DNA of 12,081 bases from Caryophanales bacterium UBA6259. Lineage in GTDB: Bacteria > Bacillota > Bacilli > Tepidibacillales > Tepidibacillaceae. How positions within the stretch are numbered: position 1 is the first letter of the stretch; each line of letters opens with the position of its first letter. Both the position numbers and the translations under genes were made by a program. The stretch covers positions 1 through 12,081 of the forward strand of contig DJVJ01000002.1 of NCBI GenBank assembly GCA_002441135.1. Direction: 5' to 3'. The notes below the pieces were generated by a model that was not told the origin of the DNA, did no database searches, and was given only the letters and a program-made list of their open reading frames with translations. Below are positions 7,644 to 12,081 of this stretch, piece by piece.

Positions 7644-7788
7644 AGAAGAGAAAGTGAAGAATGAAGAATAAGTTAAGCATATAAAGAAATAATAGAAAAT
7701 ACAGAGTTAAGAGAAAATAAAAATAGAAAATATAAGAAAAGTAAGATGATAAAATATAAAATAAATAAGCAAGTAAAGAGGGTTATAC
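7644..7788 (+). other. Purine-rich, C-depleted leader of the lipid kinase gene
   Basis: The + strand here is almost entirely A, G and some T; I count only four C. AGAAAATA recurs three times (7694-7701, 7712-7719, 7725-7732), two of them within an 11-base direct repeat AATAGAAAATA. Few stable RNA structures are possible. The open frames on the opposite strand are a by-product of the composition. It ends in the AAAGAGGG ribosome binding site (7775-7782) of the next gene. Confidence 0.55.
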
Positions 7789-8697
7789 ATGAGAAATTTA
7801 GCACTAATCGTGAACCCGGTTTCGGGTAACGGAAAAGCTTTAAATATACTTCCAGAAGTAAAATCATACTTTAATTTGCATAGTGAAATTATAACCATTG
7901 AAACTAGGATTTCAAGATATCAAGGTAATATTGAAGAACTTTCAAAAGAGTTATATGAAAAAGGATTTAGAGAGTTTATTGTCTTAGGTGGTGATGGATC
8001 TCTCTCGGAAATGGTAAATGGACTAGCACCCTTTAGAAATAACAAAATTGTAGTTGGAGTTATCCCCTATGGTAGTGGAAATGATTTTATAAAATCTGCT
8101 TATGGTACAAGTAAATTAAATATTATTTTGAGAAGCATTGTTAACAGAGATGTAAAATTAATTGATATTGGAAAAGTAAATGAAATGTACTTTATCAATT
8201 CATGTACTTTTGGAATTGATGGACCTATTATACAAATGACAGACAAACTCAAAAAAAAGATGACAGGAAAGTTAGCTTATTATATCAGTACATTAACAGA
8301 GGGTGTAAAGTTTAAACCATCCGAAGTTAAACTTACTTTAGATGATTATGAGATAACCGGTAAAAAGCTGATTGTTGCATTGAATAACGGACAGTTTATT
8401 GGGGGTGGCATGAAGTTTACACCTGAGGCAAAATTTACAGATGAAAAATTATCAGCGTGTATAGTCGACGATGTATCAAAAGCCTTTTTTTTGAGAAATT
8501 TAAAGAAAGTATATGAAGGAAATTTATTCCAATTAGATGCTGTCGCTTATTATGATTTCGAACAAGCATCGATCTCAGTCTCAGGAAGACAATATGCTAT
8601 AAATATTGATGGAAATCTTGTTGGAAAAACTCCAGCTCAAATTTCAATACAAAAGAAAGCGATAAATATTTTCTGCGACCCTGAATATGTAAAATAA
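7789..8697 (+). CDS. Diacylglycerol kinase-family lipid kinase (DagK/YegS/BmrU-like)
   Basis: A 302-residue protein with the DAGK catalytic fold. The N-terminal block is LIVNPVSGNGKA (6-17). The nucleotide-binding GGDGS (67-71) corresponds to the usual GGDGT. PYGSGNDF (93-100) corresponds to the usual P-x-GT-x-ND-F/L. The later conserved blocks are TFGIDG (140-145), NGQFIGGGMKFTPEA (200-214) and NIDGNLVGKTP (272-282, the iDGE-like segment near the C-terminus). Family members phosphorylate diacylglycerol, sphingoid bases or related lipids with ATP; in Firmicutes DgkB recycles the diacylglycerol left by lipoteichoic acid synthesis. Which lipid this one uses cannot be told, and the Thr-to-Ser and Thr/Leu-to-Ser/Gly changes make it a somewhat divergent member. 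No signal peptide or membrane segment is seen. It looks monocistronic. Confidence 0.88.
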   Translation: MRNLALIVNPVSGNGKALNILPEVKSYFNLHSEIITIETRISRYQGNIEELSKELYEKGFREFIVLGGDGSLSEMVNGLAPFRNNKIVVGVIPYGSGNDFIKSAYGTSKLNIILRSIVNRDVKLIDIGKVNEMYFINSCTFGIDGPIIQMTDKLKKKMTGKLAYYISTLTEGVKFKPSEVKLTLDDYEITGKKLIVALNNGQFIGGGMKFTPEAKFTDEKLSACIVDDVSKAFFLRNLKKVYEGNLFQLDAVAYYDFEQASISVSGRQYAINIDGNLVGKTPAQISIQKKAINIFCDPEYVK

Positions 8698-8813
8698 TGG
8701 TATATTTTATAGGCCTAATTTACGAAAAAAGGAATTATAGATGATATTGGAAGCCGAAGTATAATCGTACAACCAAGACGAAATTTGAGGGGATTTTCAT
8801 AATAATAAAGTAT

Positions 8814-8819
8814 GGGTGG
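8814..8819 (+). promoter_or_regulatory. Shine-Dalgarno deciding the start of the AcoR-like regulator
   Basis: GGGTGG ends 5 nt before ATG at 8825. The alternative in-frame GTG at 8816 lies inside this element and so would lack a ribosome binding site of its own. The ATG is therefore preferred, shortening the protein by three residues. Confidence 0.6.
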
Positions 8820-8824
8820 TAAAA

Positions 8825-10246
8825 ATGAGTTCAAATTCGATAGAAGAAGCAAAAAAACAATTTTTAGAAACAGGTAGACTAAATAGAAAAATTGTTAGAG
8901 ATGAAATTGCTATGTCTTGGTATAGATGTAAGTTAAATAATTTGTCTTCAGAAAAGATTTCCATAAATTCAATTGAAAATCATAGTGGTAAAAGTGTTGA
9001 TGATATTACAAAATTGCAGGACTTACTAAAAAAATTAAACAAAGAATCCTACAATGCTTTTATCATATCAAGGAATGGAGATGTATTAGATAAAATCATC
9101 TATGATGAAATATTTGAATCAATTTTGAATTTTAGAGAAGAATTTCTAGGGACAACGGCAGCATCTCTAACGATAAAATCAGAAAAGTATGAGTACACAA
9201 TTGAACATGAACACTATAATAATTGCTTCGAGAAATATTGTAGTTATGCATATCCCATTGTAAAAAATGAAACCAATATAGGCTATTATGTCGTATTTAC
9301 AGAATTTAAATTTAATGAATATATGCACCAAAGTATAAGAAACAGTATCGATTCTTTAGAGATAAATATAAAGCACGAGGTATCAGAAGCTGTAAATTCG
9401 CAGAAATCGTATCCATTAGATCATTTCATTTTACTCACCCCAGAAAAAAAAGATCTTTTAATTCAGAATATTAAAAAGCTGAATATTCTAAGTTTACCCA
9501 TCTTTATATGGGGTCCCAAAGGAAGTGGAAAATCAAATCTTGCTTGGTTCATTTCAAATAAAAATTTCAAAATGATACAATTCATAGATCTAGAGAAAAT
9601 GCCTGTTATTTTAAGAAAAGATATGATCATAAACGCTTTGTGTCATTATGAAACGGTAATTCTAGATAATATTCAATCATTGGATGCAGATACAATTTCG
9701 CTGTTAACGGTTTACACAGAAGAAAAAGTAATAAATAAATCTGAGTCTAAGTACTGTAATTTCAATTGTAAGAACATAATTCTGTTATCAGTTTACAGTC
9801 CGCGAGATTTGCAAGAAAATAGATCTGTTAGCGAGAGATTTATAAATCGTATGTGTCAACAAGTTATTAGAACTGAAGAATACGGTGATTTAACCGTATC
9901 AGAAGAGATTCTTCAACAAATGTTAGATCGTTACAATTGCGAATTTTCACTAGATTTTAAGAAAACTCTATTGAAAATCACACAAGGAAAAAAGCTAGAT
10001 GAAATTGCTAAAATCATTGAAAATTCAGTATCTAAAGCAAGTAAAGGGCGTTTGCTTATGCCTGAAGATATTGAGGTTAAAAATGAAGATCAATATGTTA
10101 CCTTAGCAGAACTAGAGAAAAATTATACTATAAAGGTCTATAGCGCGATGAATAAAAACATGACTTTAACATCAGAAATATTAGGAATTGGAAGGAGTAC
10201 ATTGTATAGAAAGCTTAAATCGTATCAAATTGAGACGGATGAGTAA
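8825..10246 (+). CDS. AcoR/NtrC-type transcriptional regulator with degenerate AAA+ domain
   Basis: A 473-residue protein laid out like AcoR-family activators. The N-terminal segment (about 11-36) ends in SWYRC, matching the RxxIxxSWxRC signature. A GAF-like sensor region spans about 60-190 (including GTTAASLTI and an NCFEKYCSYAYPI stretch with two cysteines). A P-loop domain follows (about 200-350), then a Fis-type HTH (446-468, LTSEILGIGRSTLYRKLKSY). Walker A is intact (GPKGSGKS, 230-237), but Walker B reads VILDN (278-282) where the family has DE. Between them there are only about 40 residues, with no GAFTGA loop. The ERFINRM segment (337-343) resembles the usual arginine-finger FR-x-DLYYRL. 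It probably binds DNA and senses a small ligand, but is unlikely to activate sigma-54. Its target is unknown; the nearest candidates are the flanking genes. Confidence 0.82.
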   Translation: MSSNSIEEAKKQFLETGRLNRKIVRDEIAMSWYRCKLNNLSSEKISINSIENHSGKSVDDITKLQDLLKKLNKESYNAFIISRNGDVLDKIIYDEIFESILNFREEFLGTTAASLTIKSEKYEYTIEHEHYNNCFEKYCSYAYPIVKNETNIGYYVVFTEFKFNEYMHQSIRNSIDSLEINIKHEVSEAVNSQKSYPLDHFILLTPEKKDLLIQNIKKLNILSLPIFIWGPKGSGKSNLAWFISNKNFKMIQFIDLEKMPVILRKDMIINALCHYETVILDNIQSLDADTISLLTVYTEEKVINKSESKYCNFNCKNIILLSVYSPRDLQENRSVSERFINRMCQQVIRTEEYGDLTVSEEILQQMLDRYNCEFSLDFKKTLLKITQGKKLDEIAKIIENSVSKASKGRLLMPEDIEVKNEDQYVTLAELEKNYTIKVYSAMNKNMTLTSEILGIGRSTLYRKLKSYQIETDE

Positions 10247-10499
10247 AAAAGACATTTCTCATAATGACACACTTTCTAAGAATGTATCAAAACAAAACAC
10301 AAATCATAGAAAATCATAATAGAATTCATGTGTTATTTCGAGAAATTTGTAAAATCCAAATATATTTTAAAAGCTTCAAGTTGTGATATTTAAAGGTATT
10401 AAAGGGTAAATCGTAAAGTTAAATCAAAAAAACAAAAAATATTATTTGAACTGTATACTTTACTGTTAGTACTTTAAATCATTATATTTAAACACATTG
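10247..10499. other. AT-rich intergenic stretch downstream of the regulator
   Basis: No open frame with a start and ribosome binding site is seen. There is no good T-tailed terminator right after the regulator. A small inverted repeat, TTTAAAT (10473-10479) and ATTTAAA (10486-10492), has a 6-nt loop. AACTGTA (10449-10455) and TTTACTGTTA (near 10459-10468) resemble the arms of the perfect palindrome at 10600-10621 and may be degenerate half-sites. Confidence 0.4.
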
Positions 10500-10552
10500 T
10501 GCAGATATTTTCAAATAATGTAAAAACTATTTGAATTATCTGCATTATTTTT
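10500..10552 (+). terminator. Two-part stem-loop with T-rich tail (terminator or operator)
   Basis: The outer stem TGCAGATA (10500-10507) pairs with TATCTGCA (10537-10544). The inner stem TTCAAATA (10510-10517) pairs with TATTTGAA (10528-10535). A 2x1 internal loop and a 10-nt apical loop complete it, and TTATTTTTGT follows. It may terminate transcription from upstream, or act as a dyad operator, since it lies immediately upstream of the -10 box at 10560-10565. Confidence 0.5.
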
Positions 10553-10559
10553 GTAAAAT

Positions 10560-10565
10560 TATAAT
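10560..10565 (+). promoter_or_regulatory. Probable -10 box for the winged-HTH gene cluster
   Basis: A perfect TATAAT. No good -35 is present; the expected place (about 10536-10542) overlaps the right arm of the stem-loop. Transcription would start near 10572, placing the 22-bp palindrome in the leader. Confidence 0.5.
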
Positions 10566-10599
10566 AGCTAAAAGTGTTGGATTTGCTTGAAAAATGAGA

Positions 10600-10621
10600 T
10601 TTACAGTTAATTAACTGTAAA
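10600..10621. promoter_or_regulatory. 22-bp perfect palindrome, candidate operator or centromere-like site
   Basis: TTTACAGTTAA is followed immediately by its exact reverse complement, centred at 10610.5, with no mismatch. It ends 7 nt before the ribosome binding site of the first winged-HTH gene. It has the form expected of a binding site for a dimeric HTH protein, most simply one of the two proteins encoded downstream. As RNA it could form a 9-bp hairpin close to the ribosome binding site. Confidence 0.6.
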
Positions 10622-10640
10622 CGAGTTTGGGGGTGGTTAT

Positions 10641-11069
10641 GTGTATAAAATAAGTGAAGCAGCAGATTTAATTGGCGTAGAAAAGGTAGAGATATTTGAA
10701 AAAATGATTACGCACAAATCGATTCTCGACCCGAGTATAAAAAAAATAGAGGGTGTCACTTATTTTGAAGAGAGAGGTATAGGCATCTTAAAGACACTAT
10801 TCTATGGTTCTCAAAGTAGCGATCAAGTTTGTGAGGATTCTCAAAAGGAAAAAGTGCAAACTGAAAAACGCATTGTAAAAGTTAGATCTAAATTTGAAAG
10901 AGAACGCGATATTCTATATGACAAATTGCTAATACTGAAGCATGAGTTGTTAAATTTAGATGAAGAATTAATTTTGAAGGATGAAATGATTCTATCTTAT
11001 CAGAAGAAATTGGTTGAGGACATGGAGATCATTAATAGACTTCAAACGGCTCTATCTAAAAAGTCTTAG
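10641..11069 (+). CDS. Small winged-HTH plus coiled-coil protein A (unrecognised)
   Basis: A 142-residue protein that I cannot name. Residues 1-55 resemble a MerR-like winged helix: the HTH is YKISEAADLIGVEKVEIFEK, and the wing carries the GVTYFEERGI stretch at 38-47. Residues about 70-140 are highly charged and predicted to form a coiled coil, with a KDEMILSY motif at 113-120. It is a clear paralogue of the next gene product: both begin M-Y-K/R, share I/V-TY plus GI-x-I-x-K in the wing, and share the KDE-x3-SY block in the helix. RacA and the pSK1-type plasmid Par proteins have similar layouts. The GTG start follows GGGGGTGG (10629-10636) at 4 nt. An overlapping ATG 2 nt earlier is in another frame and is rejected. 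Confidence 0.75.
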   Translation: MYKISEAADLIGVEKVEIFEKMITHKSILDPSIKKIEGVTYFEERGIGILKTLFYGSQSSDQVCEDSQKEKVQTEKRIVKVRSKFERERDILYDKLLILKHELLNLDEELILKDEMILSYQKKLVEDMEIINRLQTALSKKS

Positions 11070-11088
11070 TGAAAGAGATGTGGCGAAT

Positions 11089-11472
11089 ATGTACAGAGTT
11101 ATAGAAGTTGCTAAAATGCTGGGGGTAAGCAAAGTAACAGTATATAAAAAAATCAATAAAAACAAGAAACAATTAAAGAATCATGTGCACACCCGAAGCA
11201 ATATAACTTATATTGATGATGTTGGTATAGAGATCATAAAAAAGACAATTGAAGTTGCTTCAACCTTTAGCGCTTCAGAAACATCCGATGCTTCTCAAGT
11301 GCAAAAAGAGATACTAGATGATTTAAACGATATTATTGAATTTCTTAGCGATCAAGTTGTAGAGAAAAAGAATCAAATTGGAAAAAAAGATGAGATTCTC
11401 GATTCATATAAAAGTATTTTGAAAAGCAATAGAGGAAAGATTCAATATCTTGAGAGTAAAATAAACGAATAA
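11089..11472 (+). CDS. Small winged-HTH plus coiled-coil protein B, paralogue of A (unrecognised)
   Basis: A 127-residue protein with a better-preserved MerR-like HTH (YRVIEVAKMLGVSKVTVYKKI, residues 2-22) and a short wing (SNITYIDDVGIEIIKK, 37-52). A Ser/Thr/Ala-rich linker (about 57-70, FSASETSDAS) leads to a coiled-coil helix (about 71-127) containing KDEILDSY (100-107), matching protein A. The frame is open further upstream into gene A, but the ATG at 11089 is chosen because it gives the same M-Y-x start as A and lies 19 nt after the A stop. The ribosome binding site is weak (AAAGAG at 11072-11077, 11 nt away), so translation may be coupled to A. It probably binds DNA as a dimer; the function is not known. 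Confidence 0.78.
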   Translation: MYRVIEVAKMLGVSKVTVYKKINKNKKQLKNHVHTRSNITYIDDVGIEIIKKTIEVASTFSASETSDASQVQKEILDDLNDIIEFLSDQVVEKKNQIGKKDEILDSYKSILKSNRGKIQYLESKINE

Positions 11473-11488
11473 TAGGGAGGATATAGTC

Positions 11489-12081
11489 GTGGTGCCTAAA
11501 AAGTCAATTTTTGAAAAAATGGGGTTAATTGATCCTGTAGCAAAAGAAGAAGATTACAATGTAAGCAGTGATGAATTTGTTGATGATATTCCAGAACCTG
11601 ATTTTGTACCAGATTTAACGCATTTAGAAGAAGCGCATGTGGAACAAAAGGTTAGCACTCAAGATATTCCAAAAGATATTGGTGATAAGTTAGACCTAAT
11701 TATTGGTGCTTATGAAAAAAATAAACTCATGACAATTGAAGAAATTTACAGAAATTCTCATTTAGAGAATGAAGTTAAAAAGACAATCTTTATGGCTGAT
11801 GTCTATCAGAAAGCTATTCCAGAAAATCTCCCCTTGGATATCAAGAGAGAAACGGTCTTAAACATCATGAATGTATCCAATGTAAGTTTAGAGGAACTTT
11901 TAAATGATGCATACAAGAGAATTGATTCTTTAAATACAGTGCTTGAAGAAACGGTTTCAACAACACAAGAAATATTTAATCGTAATGATGCAACCATTAA
12001 AGAGTTAGAGAAGAGAATAGAAGATTTAAAGGATATAAATAGAAATCGCAAAAAATTCCAAGAAGACCAAAATACTATGAT
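11489..12081 (+). CDS. Acidic, helical coiled-coil protein, partial at the right edge (unrecognised)
   Basis: An open frame of 197 codons without a stop runs off the window end. The start is GTG at 11489, 8 nt after a strong GGGAGG (11475-11480); a second GTG at 11492 is possible. It begins with a short basic-hydrophobic peptide (PKKSIFEKMGLIDPV), then a strongly acidic, proline-containing and probably disordered segment (about 19-65: EEDYNVSSDEFVDDIPEPDF and following). A compact helical region comes next (about 66-145, including MTIEEIYRNS and AIPENLPLDIKRETVLNIM), then a long coiled coil from about 146 to the edge (IKELEKRIEDLKD). It has no signal peptide or membrane segment in the visible part. 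It lies 16 nt after protein B, so the three genes look like one operon. Codon use agrees with its neighbours, so I regard it as real. Confidence 0.82.
   Translation, partial: MVPKKSIFEKMGLIDPVAKEEDYNVSSDEFVDDIPEPDFVPDLTHLEEAHVEQKVSTQDIPKDIGDKLDLIIGAYEKNKLMTIEEIYRNSHLENEVKKTIFMADVYQKAIPENLPLDIKRETVLNIMNVSNVSLEELLNDAYKRIDSLNTVLEETVSTTQEIFNRNDATIKELEKRIEDLKDINRNRKKFQEDQNTM

Noticed and set aside
7673..7898. Two overlapping - strand frames rich in Phe, Leu and Ile that look like small membrane proteins
   Set aside because: They arise from the complement of the A/G-rich leader and overlap the start of the lipid kinase; the hydrophobicity is a composition effect.
8741..8764. Seven-residue frame (MILEAEV) with an AAAAGGA upstream, as a leader peptide
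   Set aside because: Too short to support, with no attenuator structure after it and no obvious regulatory codons.
8698..8824. Sigma-54 type (-24/-12) promoter near the AcoR-like regulator
   Set aside because: No GG-N10-GC arrangement with a TTGC-like -12 was found here or in the 10247-10640 gap.
11014..11088. Longer version of HTH protein B starting inside gene A
   Set aside because: The added 25 residues are out-of-frame reading of the A coding region, and the shorter start aligns with the N-terminus of A.
11806..12051. Open frame on the - strand at the right edge
   Set aside because: It is opposite the unbroken + strand coiled-coil frame, which has a strong ribosome binding site and protein-like composition.
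1..12081. tRNA, rRNA, CRISPR arrays, insertion sequences or phage attachment sites
   Set aside because: No cloverleaf, spaced repeat array, transposase or paired terminal repeats were seen by eye on either strand.

Overview
The window looks like the origin-proximal region of a low-GC Gram-positive bacterium, most likely a member of the Clostridia. The evidence is the AT-rich sequence, strong GGAGG-type ribosome binding sites with TTG and GTG starts, a short Oxa1-type YidC, and the conserved order yidD-yidC-jag-mnmE-mnmG-rsmG-parA-parB, which in Firmicutes lies just downstream of rpmH-rnpA near dnaA and oriC. All supported genes are on the + strand. I cannot name the genus from the sequence alone.

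Region 1 (1-5535) is the housekeeping block. It holds the tail of yidD, then yidC (membrane protein insertase), jag/khpB (RNA-binding protein), a hairpin terminator, mnmE and mnmG (the two subunits of the tRNA wobble-uridine modification enzyme) and rsmG (16S rRNA m7G methyltransferase). It closes with a terminator whose stem includes the rsmG stop codon.

Region 2 (5543-7279) is the chromosome segregation locus: an extended -10 promoter, overlapping parA (soj) and parB (spo0J), then two perfect parS sites 33 bp apart centre to centre. The first parS is the heart of a 34-bp perfect palindrome that also looks like the parAB transcription terminator, so the ParB binding site, clamp-loading site and operon end coincide.

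Region 3 (7280-10246) is looser and more AT-rich. It has a roughly 500-bp stretch without a convincing gene that ends in a purine-rich, C-depleted leader, a diacylglycerol kinase-family lipid kinase, and an AcoR/NtrC-like regulator. The regulator's AAA+ domain keeps the P-loop but lacks the sigma-54 contact loop and the Walker B glutamate.

Region 4 (10247-12081) is the least familiar part. A 394-bp intergenic region carries a two-part stem-loop, a clear -10 box and a 22-bp perfect palindrome. It leads into two tandem, clearly paralogous small proteins (an N-terminal MerR-like winged HTH plus a C-terminal coiled coil) and then a third gene, truncated by the window edge, with an acidic low-complexity N-terminus and a long coiled coil. 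The architecture recalls RacA (chromosome anchoring) and the pSK1-type Par proteins (single-protein plasmid partition). Its position beside parABS makes a role in origin organisation or anchoring a reasonable but unproven idea, and it is the best candidate here for an undescribed system.
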